NCBI GenBank assembly: GCA_016720805.1
Contig: JADKJZ010000016.1
Coordinates: 3,985 to 67,984, forward strand
Direction: 5' to 3'
Source of the DNA: Gemmatimonadota bacterium
GTDB taxonomy: Bacteria > Gemmatimonadota > Gemmatimonadetes > Gemmatimonadales > GWC2-71-9
Length of the DNA stretch: 64,000 bases
This document shows, one piece after another, positions 37,622 through 46,221 of this stretch (its first letter is position 1; each line of letters opens with the position of its first letter). The translations under genes and the position numbers were made by a program. The notes under the pieces were generated by a model that was not told where the DNA came from, searched no databases, and was given only the letters and a program-made list of their open reading frames with translations.

Positions 37622-38278
37622 TCAGCGCAGGAGCCCGAAGAGGGCGGCAAGCGGAATGGAGAGGAAGCCGCCGGCCACCAGCAGCGTGAGCCCGACCGCG
37701 ATCGTGGTGCGGGTCCGATTCCAGGCCGGGTGATTGAGCCCGAGGGTCTGGAAGACCGACCAGATACCATGCCAGAAGTGGGCGCCGATGGCGACCATCG
37801 TCACGGCATAGAACGCCGCCGTCCATTGCACCTGCATGCCGCGGATCAGATTCCGCCCGACCTGGCCGGGATAGAAATCCGGATGCAGTGTCCCGGTGGT
37901 GAAATGGAGGATGTGAAAGACGATGAAGACCAGGATCAGGACCCCGCCCCAGCGCATCGTCCGGGCGGCATAGGTCGACACCTGCCGTTCCGACTGGCTG
38001 TAGGCCTGCGGCCGGGCCCGTCGCGCCATCTGGGTCAGCTGGTAGGCGGCGAGGATGTGGATGCCGACCATAGCGAGGAGTCCGGCACGCGCCACCCAGA
38101 GCAGTGCCCCGAAGGAGCGCAGCCACTCGGCGTAGTGGTCCAGCTTCGCCGGGTCGACGAAGATCAGGACATTCGACGCCATGTGGGACACCAGAAATCC
38201 CACCAGCACCAGCCCGCTCACCGCCATGGCGACCTTCTTGCCGATCGCCGTCTGCCAGAGTGCCTCGAGTCGATTCAT
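37622..38278 (-). CDS. sdhC: succinate dehydrogenase cytochrome b subunit, type B
   Basis: 218 residues with five hydrophobic helices. It is the only membrane subunit here; there is no sdhD. Candidate haem-ligand histidines lie in VSHMASN, GIHILAAY, FHILHFT and GAHFWHGIWS, consistent with a di-haem anchor. ATG 38278 is 7 bases after mdh. Confidence 0.9.
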   Translation of the reverse strand: MNRLEALWQTAIGKKVAMAVSGLVLVGFLVSHMASNVLIFVDPAKLDHYAEWLRSFGALLWVARAGLLAMVGIHILAAYQLTQMARRARPQAYSQSERQVSTYAARTMRWGGVLILVFIVFHILHFTTGTLHPDFYPGQVGRNLIRGMQVQWTAAFYAVTMVAIGAHFWHGIWSVFQTLGLNHPAWNRTRTTIAVGLTLLVAGGFLSIPLAALFGLLR

Positions 38279-38285
38279 CCGGCGC

Positions 38286-39209
38286 TCAGACGATCGCCTG
38301 GATCGACCGCACCGATTCGGCCGAGGCATGCAGCGCCGTCCGCTCGTCGTCGGTCAGCGTGATCGCGATGATCCGCTCAAGCCCGCCGCGACCGAGGACG
38401 CACGGCACGCCGCAGTAGACGTCGGTGAGGCCGAATTCGCCCTGCAGCCACGCCGAGCATGGCAGGACCCGCTTCTTGTCGAGGACGATCGCCTCGACCA
38501 TCTGGACTGCCGCCGCACTCGGCGCATAGTAGGCCGAGCCGGTCTTCAGGTGCGCCACGATTTCTGCTCCACCGTTCCGCGCGCGCAGGACGATGGGGTC
38601 GAGGACCTCGGGCGTGAGCAACTGGGTGACCGGGATCCCGGAGACGGTCGTGTACGACACGAGCGGCACCATGGTGTCGCCGTGGCCGCCGAGGACCATC
38701 GCCTGGATGTCCTCGACCGACACGCCCATCGCCTCGGAGAGGAACATCCGGTAACGCGCCGTGTCGAGGACGCCGGCCATGCCGATCACCCGCTCGCGCG
38801 GGAAGCCGGTCGCCTGGCGCATCACGTAGCACATCGCGTCGAGGGGATTGGAGACGACGATCACGATCGCGTTGGGTGCGACCTGCTTGATCTGTTCGCC
38901 GACGGAGCGGACGATGCCGGCATTGGTCTTGACGAGGTCGTCGCGGCTCATGCCCGGCTTGCGGGCGATGCCGGCGGTGACGACGAAGAGTTCGGAGCCG
39001 GCGGCGAGGGTGTAGTCGTTGGCGCCGACGACCCGCGCATCAAAGCCCTCGACCGGGCCCGATTGCCACTGGTCGAGGGCCTTGCCCTGCGGGATCCCCT
39101 CCGCCACGTCCACCATCACCACCGTCCGCGCGAGATGCTTCTCGGCGATTCGCTGCGCTGCAGTGGCGCCGACGTTGCCGGCACCGACCACCGTGATCTT
39201 CTCGAACAT
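38286..39209 (-). CDS. mdh: malate dehydrogenase (LDH-like type)
   Basis: NAD-dependent malate/oxaloacetate conversion in the TCA cycle. The 307 residues have ITVVGAGNVGATAA (NAD fold) and the malate-type substrate loop ARKPGMSRDDL. The catalytic pair is in GVLDTARYR and GGHGDTMVP. ATG 39209 heads the run mdh-sdhC-sdhA-sdhB, a grouping of consecutive TCA steps. Confidence 0.95.
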   Translation of the reverse strand: MFEKITVVGAGNVGATAAQRIAEKHLARTVVMVDVAEGIPQGKALDQWQSGPVEGFDARVVGANDYTLAAGSELFVVTAGIARKPGMSRDDLVKTNAGIVRSVGEQIKQVAPNAIVIVVSNPLDAMCYVMRQATGFPRERVIGMAGVLDTARYRMFLSEAMGVSVEDIQAMVLGGHGDTMVPLVSYTTVSGIPVTQLLTPEVLDPIVLRARNGGAEIVAHLKTGSAYYAPSAAAVQMVEAIVLDKKRVLPCSAWLQGEFGLTDVYCGVPCVLGRGGLERIIAITLTDDERTALHASAESVRSIQAIV

Positions 39210-39224
39210 GGGCCTTCCCGACCA

Positions 39225-39315
39225 GAGTGTCCTGACCGCGGCGCGGACGTCGTATCCGCTCGGCTGGTCAGCCTCGGAAACGTAATCGGCCGGGACACTC
39301 CCCCCCAACCGGGGG
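39225..39315 (-). promoter_or_regulatory. mdh-sdh leader with inverted repeats
   Basis: The 113-base gap upstream of mdh holds a GC hairpin CCCCC-AACC-GGGGG (39301-39315) just after the TrmL-like stop. It also holds an 8-base perfect inverted repeat GAGTGTCC (39225-39232) / GGACACTC (39293-39300). I see no convincing -10. The hairpin may separate the two transcripts; the long-range repeat could close a leader structure or be chance. Confidence 0.35.
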
Positions 39316-39322
39316 TGGTCGG

Positions 39323-39838
39323 CTAGCGCCGCCTGGCGCGACTGCGCGGCCGCTCGGTCGGCGGTGCGGCCACACTGGCGGCCGTCCCGTCGCCGATCCG
39401 CTTCGAGGCAAAGGCGAGGAGCGCCTTCGTGGCACCGGCCAGGTCGCCGGGCACCTTCCCCGCCAGTCGCGGCAACCGGTAGATCCGTTCCGGGTACTTC
39501 TCGCGGATCTTCTCCGGCAACGCGAGGCCGGCGTCGCCGAGCACCAGCACGCTGTTGGCCCGGAAGGGCGCTTCGGCCGCGTCGCGCTCGGCATCGGCCG
39601 AGAAGTAGAGGCAGCGTTCCCGGCTCATGGCATCGCGGAAGGCCCGCCACCCGGGATGAAGCCACCAGTCGAGCGCCTCCCAGTCCTTCGGGCCGGCGGC
39701 GCGGAACTCCGCGGCGTCGGCGGCGAATGTCAGTGGCCCGATCAGGTGGAGGGAGGCGTCGGCGGCACCGCACTCGCGCGCCACCGCGCCGGTGACTTCC
39801 GCGGGGACGGCTTCGAGCAGGGCAATGTGGAGCGGCAT
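39323..39838 (-). CDS. TrmL-like SPOUT-fold protein lacking the methyltransferase motifs
   Basis: 171 residues. The N-terminal half clearly resembles TrmL, the tRNA position-34 ribose methyltransferase (LHIALLE, LHLIGPLTF, DWEALD.W.HPGW). The three functional motifs are altered: NTGN is VTGA, GPETRGLP is GDAGLALP, and the SxNLSNA knot motif is AGKVPGDLAGATKA. A short Arg-rich tail follows. It may be a catalytically dead RNA-binding relative or use a different chemistry. ATG 39838 fits the family start; ribosome site weak. Confidence 0.6.
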   Translation of the reverse strand: MPLHIALLEAVPAEVTGAVARECGAADASLHLIGPLTFAADAAEFRAAGPKDWEALDWWLHPGWRAFRDAMSRERCLYFSADAERDAAEAPFRANSVLVLGDAGLALPEKIREKYPERIYRLPRLAGKVPGDLAGATKALLAFASKRIGDGTAASVAAPPTERPRSRARRR

Positions 39839-39952
39839 GCTGGGCCCGGGCTGCGGGAAATGAAGGGTGGAACTGCTGAAGAGAACGCGAAACCCGGCCG
39901 TCCCGCAACCATCGCGCGACGACCGGGTGTCGAGTGGCCCAGCCTCAGGCAC

Positions 39953-41660
39953 CTACTGCTGGCAGCGCGCCTTGGGGTTGAACGGCCCTTCCTTGTCGAG
40001 CTTCACGCGATGATCGAGGTTCGCCGCGCGGAGGACCAGGTCGAAGCTGAGCTTCGCCACATCGGTCATGTGGCCGTAGTTGATGTACTGCGGTTCATCG
40101 GTCACCTGGTGGTAATCCGAGTGGCCGCCGGTCGTGAAGAAGACGACCGGGATGCCGTACTTGGCGTAGCTCCAGTGGTCGCTGCGGCAGTAGATGTTCT
40201 GCGGGTGGCCGTCCGCATCGATCTCGTAGTCGAAGGTGAAGCCATGCTTCCCTTCCTTGTTCACCGTCTCGACGAGGTCACCGTACTCCTTCGAGAGCCG
40301 GCGCGAGCCGACCAGCTGCAGGTAGCCCGGCGCCGCCGTAGATCAGGCCGCCGGCCTTCGTGCTGCCCGTGACGTCCGAGGCGAAGCCGCGACCGACCAT
40401 GTCCATGTTGACCGCCGCGACGATCGAATCGCGCGGAACGGTCGGATGGTCGACGAAGTACCCCGACCCGATCATCCCCGACTCTTCGCCGGTCTGCCAG
40501 ATGAAGATCACCGAGCGCTTCGGCTTGATGGTCCCCTTGGCGAACGCCTCGGCCACCTCGAGCACCGTGACGCTGCCCGAGCCGTCATCGTCGGCGCCGT
40601 TGTAGATCGAGTCGGCGCGCGACTCTGTCCGGATCCGGCGTGCAGCGGCGATCTTGCCGTTCACCATCGCCCACTTCACCGGATCCTTCAGCGCATCCGG
40701 CGAGGGACGGCTGTCCGCGCCCTGAATCAGGAAGACCTCGGCGAAGGCCTTGAGCGAGTCGTGGTCGGCCGGACGGTTGTTGTACCCGACGTGGTCATTG
40801 TGCGCTCCGATGAGCACGTACTGCGACTTGAGCTTCGGATCGGTGCCCGGCAGAATCGCCACGACGTTGCGGGTCGGGACCGGCGCAGCCGTGAAGTTGA
40901 TGTTCGCCGCCAGGACACCACCCTCGGCGCCCTTGGTCACCTGCTCGATCGGCTTGCCGAACAGCAGTTCGGCGACGCGCGGCGTGATGGTCAGCTGGAG
41001 CGGAGACGTCTCGGCCACCGGAGCACCAACCAACGTGTTCGGCGTCGCGGTCACCGTCGCGTTGACGCGAGCCGGCGGCAACATCGCCGGGCCCACCAGC
41101 ACCAACGCGGCGGCACCGGAGTAGAGCGCCGGCGAGATCGGCCCGCGACCCGCGGCACCGCTCGCGAGTGGGGTGGTGACCACGACGACCTTCCCCTTGA
41201 TCTGCTCGGGCATGACCGAGTCCCCGCGCATGCCGCCATAGATCGCGGTACCCGACCGATTGCCGATCTGGGTCCCGGTGAAGTCCTTGCCGATCACCAA
41301 CGCCGTCCCGCCGGCCGAGGCAGTGCTGGCCGGATCGATCGAGCGGCCGTACGTCGTCAGGTTCTGGAAGAAGGTGCCGTTGTCGCCGCCCGGGCGAAGG
41401 CCGAGCCGGCGGACCTCACGCTCGATGTAGGAGGTCGCGCGGATGTTGTCCTCGGTGCCGAAACGGCGGCCCATCATCGAGTCGTCGGCGTAGATGTAGA
41501 GCCGTGTCATCAGGTCGCCGGCGGTGATCGCCGCGGTCGTCATCGGACCCTTGTACTTGAGCGGGAGCGCCTGCTGGGCTGAGGCAGGGGTGGCGGCGAG
41601 GGCGACGAGCGCCGTCAACAGCAACGCCTGGCTGGAACGGGAGGGAATCGACAAGAGCAT
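39953..41660 (-). pseudogene. secreted M28 metallopeptidase, one frameshift
   Basis: Reading from ATG 41660: signal peptide (ALLLTALVALAATPASAQ), protease-associated domain, and an M28 di-zinc core with IGAHNDHVGYN, DDDGSGSV, WQTGEESGMIG and NMDMVGRG. The first frame then ends at 40278. The C-terminal part with the last metal His (GGHSDYHQ) continues in another frame to 39953. Removing one G from the GGG run at 40326-40328 restores a family-like GYLQLVGSRRLSKEYG join. So this is either a sequencing or assembly indel or a recent inactivation. Confidence 0.75.
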
Positions 41661-41747
41661 CACCACGAGTGAAGGGGAACCAGAGACGCGCCACCACCCG
41701 GCGGCGCCAACAACGAGAGCACTACGCATCACCACGCCAGAAGTTGC

Positions 41748-42779
41748 TCAGCCGCCTCGGACGTGCATTTCCTTGCGCGGATCGGCCCGGAGACCTTCCA
41801 GCGGCACCAGAATGCCTCGGTCCTTGACCGCCGTTCGTTCCTCGGCCCCGCGGTCCCGACGTGCTGCCCAGGCCGCCCGGACGATGTCGCGAATCGCGAC
41901 GTCGTCGCGCCCGTCCCGCAGCGGGGCGCGCAAATCGATTCCGCTTGCCGCGTAGAGGCACCGATAGAGCGTCCCGTCGGCTGTCAGCCGTGCCCGATCA
42001 CAATCCCGACAGAAGGGTGCCGTCGTCGAGGAGATGACCCCCACCACCGTGCCGTCGGCGAAGCGGAATCGCTCCGCGGGCGCCCGGGGATCGTCGTGTC
42101 GCGGCTCGGCGATCACGGCCCCGAAGGCCTCGGCCAATCGCGTCAGGATTTCCTCGCGGGCGACCACCTGCGCCGAGTCCCAGTCGGTCGCGCCGCCGAC
42201 ATCCATGTACTCGATGAAGCGCGGCTCCAGGCCAGCGCGCGTCGCGAAGCGCGCCAAGTCGACGAGCTCGTCCTCGTTGAAGCCACGCACCACCACCGTG
42301 TTGAGCTTGATGCCCGAGAATCCTGCGCGGAGTGCGGCGGAGATCCCTTCGAGGGCATCGCCGTGATGCGTGCTCTTGGCGAATGCCGCCATCCGATCGG
42401 CGCGCAAGGTGTCAAGGGAGATGGTCACGCGATGCAGCCCCGCGGCCTTCAGCGCCTCCGCCTGCTGGGCCAGCAGCAGGCCGTTGGTCGTGAGGGCCAC
42501 CTCCCTGATGCCAGGCACCCCCACCAGCGTCGCGACGAGTTGGGGCAGGTCGCGCCGGAGCAGCGGCTCGCCACCGGTGAGTCGCAGCTTGGATACGCCG
42601 AGTGACGCGAAGGCCGTTGCGAGCCTGGTGATCTCCTCGAAGGTCAGGAGCGACGCCCGCGGCAACCAGGTGTACTCCTCCTCGGGCATGCAGTAGCGGC
42701 ACCGCAGGTTGCAGCGATCGGTCACCGAGATCCGCAGCGATCCGAGCGGGCGGCCGAATTGGTCCAGCACGCCACTCAT
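41748..42779 (-). CDS. moaA: GTP 3',8-cyclase MoaA
   Basis: Radical-SAM enzyme for the first step of molybdenum cofactor synthesis. The 343 residues hold the SAM cluster Cys23, Cys27 and Cys30 (CNLRCRYC), the LRLTGGEPLLR motif, the second cluster CRDCDR...CLY near the C-terminus, and the conserved terminal Gly-Gly. ATG 42779 overlaps the moaE stop by 4 bases. Confidence 0.95.
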   Translation of the reverse strand: MSGVLDQFGRPLGSLRISVTDRCNLRCRYCMPEEEYTWLPRASLLTFEEITRLATAFASLGVSKLRLTGGEPLLRRDLPQLVATLVGVPGIREVALTTNGLLLAQQAEALKAAGLHRVTISLDTLRADRMAAFAKSTHHGDALEGISAALRAGFSGIKLNTVVVRGFNEDELVDLARFATRAGLEPRFIEYMDVGGATDWDSAQVVAREEILTRLAEAFGAVIAEPRHDDPRAPAERFRFADGTVVGVISSTTAPFCRDCDRARLTADGTLYRCLYAASGIDLRAPLRDGRDDVAIRDIVRAAWAARRDRGAEERTAVKDRGILVPLEGLRADPRKEMHVRGG

Positions 42780-43216
42780 GGGGTCTCTCCGGTCGGCATC
42801 GTTCCCGCGGGGGCGGTCGGGTCGACCCATGCCTCGCTGCCGTCGAGATAGCGCTCCCGCTTCCAGATGGGCACCTGCGCCTTGACGGCCTCGATGACCC
42901 ACCGGCAGGCCTCGAAGGCCGCCTCGCGGTGCGCAGAGGCAGCCACGACGATCACGGCGGCCTCGCCGACGGTCAGTCCCCCCAGGCGGTGCGCCAAGGC
43001 CAGGCGGACCTTCCAGCGCCCCTCGGCCTCGGCGACGATCCTCGCGCACTGCCCCTCGGCCATCGCCCCGTAGGCGCTGTACTCCAGCCCCAGGACCCCC
43101 CGACCGGCGTGATGGTCGCGGACCAGGCCGACGAAGGTCGCCAGCGCGCCGCGGTCGGGAGAAGCGACCGAGGCCACCAGGGCCGCGAGATCGAGGGGAT
43201 CATGTTGCAGGTGCAC
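42776..43216 (-). CDS. moaE: molybdopterin synthase catalytic subunit MoaE
   Basis: Large subunit of molybdopterin synthase, 146 residues. Recognised by GALATFVGLVRDHH, YSAYGAMAE, HRLG, and the lysine-containing KAQVPIWKRERY active-site block. The start is GTG 43216, 3 bases after moaD. Confidence 0.93.
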   Translation of the reverse strand: MHLQHDPLDLAALVASVASPDRGALATFVGLVRDHHAGRGVLGLEYSAYGAMAEGQCARIVAEAEGRWKVRLALAHRLGGLTVGEAAVIVVAASAHREAAFEACRWVIEAVKAQVPIWKRERYLDGSEAWVDPTAPAGTMPTGETP

Positions 43217-43219
43217 GGG

Positions 43220-43465
43220 TTAGCCTCCCGCGAGCGGCGGGAGCAGGGCCAGTTCGGCGTCGGCGGGGAGGCGATCGCCGGGGGCGGCCTGCGCCTGGGC
43301 GACGGCGACGAACGGCTGGGGAGGAAGCGACGCGCCCCCCGGCAAAGCGCGGAGGGCAGCAATCAGATCGGCAACGGTGGCACCATCGGGAAGCTCCACC
43401 GACACCGACTCAGCGCCGAACAGTTCGGCGTACCGCGCGAACAACAACACCGACCGATGCGTCAC
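43220..43465 (-). CDS. moaD: molybdopterin synthase sulfur carrier subunit MoaD
   Basis: Ubiquitin-like sulfur carrier, 81 residues, ending in the essential Gly-Gly (PPLAGG) that becomes a thiocarboxylate. GTG 43465 overlaps the stop of the HU-like gene (GTGA). With moaE and moaA it forms the cofactor segment. Confidence 0.92.
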   Translation of the reverse strand: MTHRSVLLFARYAELFGAESVSVELPDGATVADLIAALRALPGGASLPPQPFVAVAQAQAAPGDRLPADAELALLPPLAGG

Positions 43466-43797
43466 TCGTCGTCGTCCATCTCCGACCCGTCGTCGATGTA
43501 TTCCTCGTGTGCCACGAGTGCCCGCAACTCCTTGCTGGGCTTGAACACCGGCACGGGACGCGCGGCCACTTCCACCGGATCACCGGTGCGCGGATTGCGC
43601 GCCATGCGCGTCTTGCGACGTCGGATCTTGAAGGTCCCGAAGCCGCGGACTTCGATGTTGTGTTGGTCGCGCATCGCCAACTTCACGGCATCCAGGAAGG
43701 CGTCCACCACGCGGGCGCAATCCTTCTTGGAGATCATCGGCCCGGACGTCCGGGCGATGGCGGCAGTGACTTGTTCGACGAGATCGGCTTTGGTCAT
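43462..43797 (-). CDS. HU/IHF-family DNA-binding protein with acidic tail
   Basis: Nucleoid-associated protein, 111 residues. TKADLVEQVTAAIA, the RGFGTFKIRRRKTRMARNPRTG beta-arm region (given here across 22 positions, 46-70 approximately) and PVPVFKPSKEL identify the family. The last 15 residues are strongly acidic (EEYIDDG, EMDDDE), unlike classical HU. ATG 43797 has GAGGGG 5 bases upstream. First gene of a transcript that runs on into moaD-moaE-moaA by a 4-base overlap. Confidence 0.9.
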   Translation of the reverse strand: MTKADLVEQVTAAIARTSGPMISKKDCARVVDAFLDAVKLAMRDQHNIEVRGFGTFKIRRRKTRMARNPRTGDPVEVAARPVPVFKPSKELRALVAHEEYIDDGSEMDDDE

Positions 43798-43852
43798 CTG
43801 AGCCCCTCGGGGAGACACCGTGAGGGCCGTCCACAGGCCCCCTTCGGGCCGA

Positions 43853-43882
43853 TATGTACGACCCTTAAGCGTTGTCTGTCAA
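43853..43882 (-). promoter_or_regulatory. sigma70-like promoter of HU-moaDEA
   Basis: Perfect -35 TTGACA (43877-43882), 18-base spacer, -10 TACATA (43853-43858). The -35 overlaps the last codon of carA. The leader between promoter and HU start is GC-rich, with a GGCCC/GGGCC stem that might end the carA transcript. Confidence 0.6.
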
Positions 43883-45012
43883 GAGGTTGCGCCCTTTTCG
43901 GCTCGCCGGACCCGGATCGCCTCAAGGAACTCCCCGAAGTGGGGGAAGGCATCATGGGGCCCCGGAGCCGCTTCCGGGTGGTACTGGACCGCGAAGACGG
44001 GGAGCCGAGTGTGCTTCAGCCCCTCCACGGTTCCGTCGTTCAGGTTCAGGTGGGTCACCGTCAGTTCCGGGGCCCCGGGAATGCCGGATTCCGTGCCCTG
44101 AACCGCGAATCCGTGGTTCTGCGTGGTGATCAACACCTTTCCCGTCGCCAATTCCTTGACCGGGTGATTCCCGCCCCGGTGGCCATACGGCAGCTTGGCC
44201 GTGGCGCCGCCAAAGGCGAGCCCGACCAGTTGGTGCCCAAGGCAGATCCCGAAGGTCGGGACGCCCGCCTCGGCCACCGTTCGAATCGTCTCGCGAGCAT
44301 AGCCGACGGCGGCCGGATCGCCGGGACCGTTCGAAAGGAAGAGTCCATCTGGGGCCTTGGCCAGGATCTCGGCGGCGGTCGTCTCGGCCGGCACGACCTC
44401 GACGCGGAGCCCGGTCGACTCGAGCATCCGGACGATGTTGCGCTTCATCCCGAAGTCGATCGCCACCACCGACGGTCCACTGCCCTGCACATACGACTCG
44501 CTGACCGTCGCTCGCGAGGCGAGGTCGAGTCCGCTCATCGACGGCGAGGCCGCGAGTTCGGCCCGCAGTGCATCGGTCGGCTCGCTGCCTTCGGCGATGA
44601 CGCCACGCATCGCGCCGCGTTCGCGGATGTGGCGCGTGAGCCGACGCGTGTCGACGCCGGTGATGATCGGGACGCCGGCGGCGGCAAGCCACTCCGGGAG
44701 CGACGTGACCGCCTGCCAATTCGAGTAGTGCTCGGCGAGTTCACGCACGACCACCCCGCTCACCTGCGGGTGCGCGGATTCGTCGTCGGTTGCCGTGATG
44801 CCGTAGTTGCCGATCATCGGCGCCGTCATCACGACGATCTGGCCGAGATAGCTGGGATCGGTGAAGGTTTCCTGATAGCCGGTGAGGTTGGTGGTGAAGA
44901 CGACTTCACCGAACCCCTTGGCGATCGGGCCAACCAGTTGGCCGGCGAACCAGCTGCCGTCCTCCAACAAAACGAAGGCGGGACGAAGAGTCCCGCCTGC
45001 GTTGTTCGCCAT
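43879..45012 (-). CDS. carA: carbamoyl-phosphate synthase small (glutaminase) subunit
   Basis: Releases ammonia from glutamine for carbamoyl phosphate synthesis (arginine and pyrimidines). The 377 residues have the CarA N-terminal domain (FTTNLTGYQE, TGVDTRRLTRHIR) and a class I amidotransferase triad: Cys in GICLGHQ, His and Glu in YHPEA. ATG 45012 shares a base with the secG stop; a GTG at 45015 is also possible. carB is not adjacent. Confidence 0.95.
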   Translation of the reverse strand: MANNAGGTLRPAFVLLEDGSWFAGQLVGPIAKGFGEVVFTTNLTGYQETFTDPSYLGQIVVMTAPMIGNYGITATDDESAHPQVSGVVVRELAEHYSNWQAVTSLPEWLAAAGVPIITGVDTRRLTRHIRERGAMRGVIAEGSEPTDALRAELAASPSMSGLDLASRATVSESYVQGSGPSVVAIDFGMKRNIVRMLESTGLRVEVVPAETTAAEILAKAPDGLFLSNGPGDPAAVGYARETIRTVAEAGVPTFGICLGHQLVGLAFGGATAKLPYGHRGGNHPVKELATGKVLITTQNHGFAVQGTESGIPGAPELTVTHLNLNDGTVEGLKHTRLPVFAVQYHPEAAPGPHDAFPHFGEFLEAIRVRRAEKGATS

Positions 45013-45407
45013 CACGGCTGCTTGGTCCCGGCGGGCGCCGGCGCTGGCGTCGTCCCGGGAGCGGGAGCGGGCGCCGCCGTGACCGGCGGTGGAGCGGTGG
45101 TGCCCTCGAGCGGCGAGGTCGGCACGGGCGCCTGCTGGGCCCCCTGCTGCAGCCTCTGCTGCACCTCGCTGGCCGCAGTGGCCCGGCCCGGCGCGACGGC
45201 CGAGAGGAGCAGCGCGAGGCCCATGAAGGCGCCGCCGGTGATCCAGGTGGCCTTGGTCAGGATCGTGGTGGCCTGACGGCCGCCGATCGCCTGCACGCCA
45301 CCGCCGCCGAGCGAGGCGAGCCCGCCGCCTTGGCCGGCCTGCATCAGAACGACCGCCGCGAGGATCAGGGCGTCGAGAATCATCAACGTCAGCAGAAAAC
45401 CGAACAT
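45012..45407 (-). CDS. secG: preprotein translocase subunit SecG
   Basis: Two-helix accessory subunit of the SecYEG channel. The 131 residues show helix 1 (3-24), the GQGGGLASLGGGG loop and helix 2 (about 51-70), all typical. The extra 60-residue C-terminal tail is Pro/Ala/Thr-rich and probably disordered. It is downstream of tpiA with its own predicted promoter, as in many gap-pgk-tpi-secG clusters. Confidence 0.92.
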   Translation of the reverse strand: MFGFLLTLMILDALILAAVVLMQAGQGGGLASLGGGGVQAIGGRQATTILTKATWITGGAFMGLALLLSAVAPGRATAASEVQQRLQQGAQQAPVPTSPLEGTTAPPPVTAAPAPAPGTTPAPAPAGTKQP

Positions 45408-45439
45408 CCGAAAGTCCTGTGGTTTGAGCCTAGCCCCCC

Positions 45440-45468
45440 AAGATAGCGGCCCGACGGACCGGGCTCAA
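45440..45468 (-). promoter_or_regulatory. sigma70-like promoter of secG-carA
   Basis: -35 TTGAGC (45463-45468), 17-base spacer, -10 TATCTT (45440-45445). The spacer contains a GCCCG/CGGGC hairpin just after the tpiA stop, possibly a partial terminator. Confidence 0.6.
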
Positions 45469-45471
45469 CCT

Positions 45472-46221
45472 CTAAGGGGCCACGGTGGAGCAAATCCCCG
45501 CCCAGCCATCGGGGTCGAGGGAGGCACCACCCACCAACACGCCATCGAGCTCGGGCTGGGCCAGGAGGGCGGCTGCGTTGCCCGCGTTGACTGACCCCCC
45601 GTAAAGCACGCGGGTGGCTCGGGGGAGGCCCAACCCCTCCAGCACCCCGCGAATCGCGGCGTGGACCGTGTTGGCGTCTTCCGGGGTTGCGTTCTTGCCG
45701 GTGCCGATCGCCCAGACCGGCTCGTAGGCGATCACCAGGTCGGCGGTCGGTGCCACCCCGGCGAGCGCGGCCTGGAGCTGCCTGGCGCAGACGGCCTCGG
45801 TCTCCCCGGCCTCGCGCTGCGCGAGCGTCTCGCCGACGCAGAGCATTGCCTGCAGGCCACCGCCGAGCACGGCGGCGACCTTCTTGGCCGTGTCGGCGTC
45901 GGTCTCCCCGAAGACGTGCCGCCGTTCGCTGTGGCCGATCAATACTGCCGCAGCGCCGGCCGCTCGTACCAACGGGACGCTGACCGCCCCGGTGAAGGCG
46001 CCCTTCGGCTCCCAGTGCACGTCCTGCGCACCGGCCACAATGTGATCGTGCCCGCGGATGGCGCCCGCCACCGCTTCGAGTGACACGGCCGGCGGGAAGA
46101 ACGCCAGCGTGCGGCCGGCGCGTGGGGCGTCGAGCGAGAGGAACCGCTCGAGGTAGAGCCGGGCCTCGCCAGGCGCGACCTGCATCTTCCAGTTGGCGGC
46201 GAACAGCACCGGGCGCGCCAT
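45472..46221 (-). CDS. tpiA: triose-phosphate isomerase
   Basis: Interconverts the two triose phosphates. The 249 residues carry Lys12 in AANWKM, the catalytic His in IGHSERR, the catalytic Glu in YEPVWAIGTGK and the phosphate loop GGSVNAGN. ATG 46221 shares one base with the pgk stop (TGATG). Confidence 0.96.
   Translation of the reverse strand: MARPVLFAANWKMQVAPGEARLYLERFLSLDAPRAGRTLAFFPPAVSLEAVAGAIRGHDHIVAGAQDVHWEPKGAFTGAVSVPLVRAAGAAAVLIGHSERRHVFGETDADTAKKVAAVLGGGLQAMLCVGETLAQREAGETEAVCARQLQAALAGVAPTADLVIAYEPVWAIGTGKNATPEDANTVHAAIRGVLEGLGLPRATRVLYGGSVNAGNAAALLAQPELDGVLVGGASLDPDGWAGICSTVAP

Noticed and set aside
39953..41660. Two separate peptidase genes
   Set aside because: Neither half is a complete M28 enzyme and removing one base joins them seamlessly.
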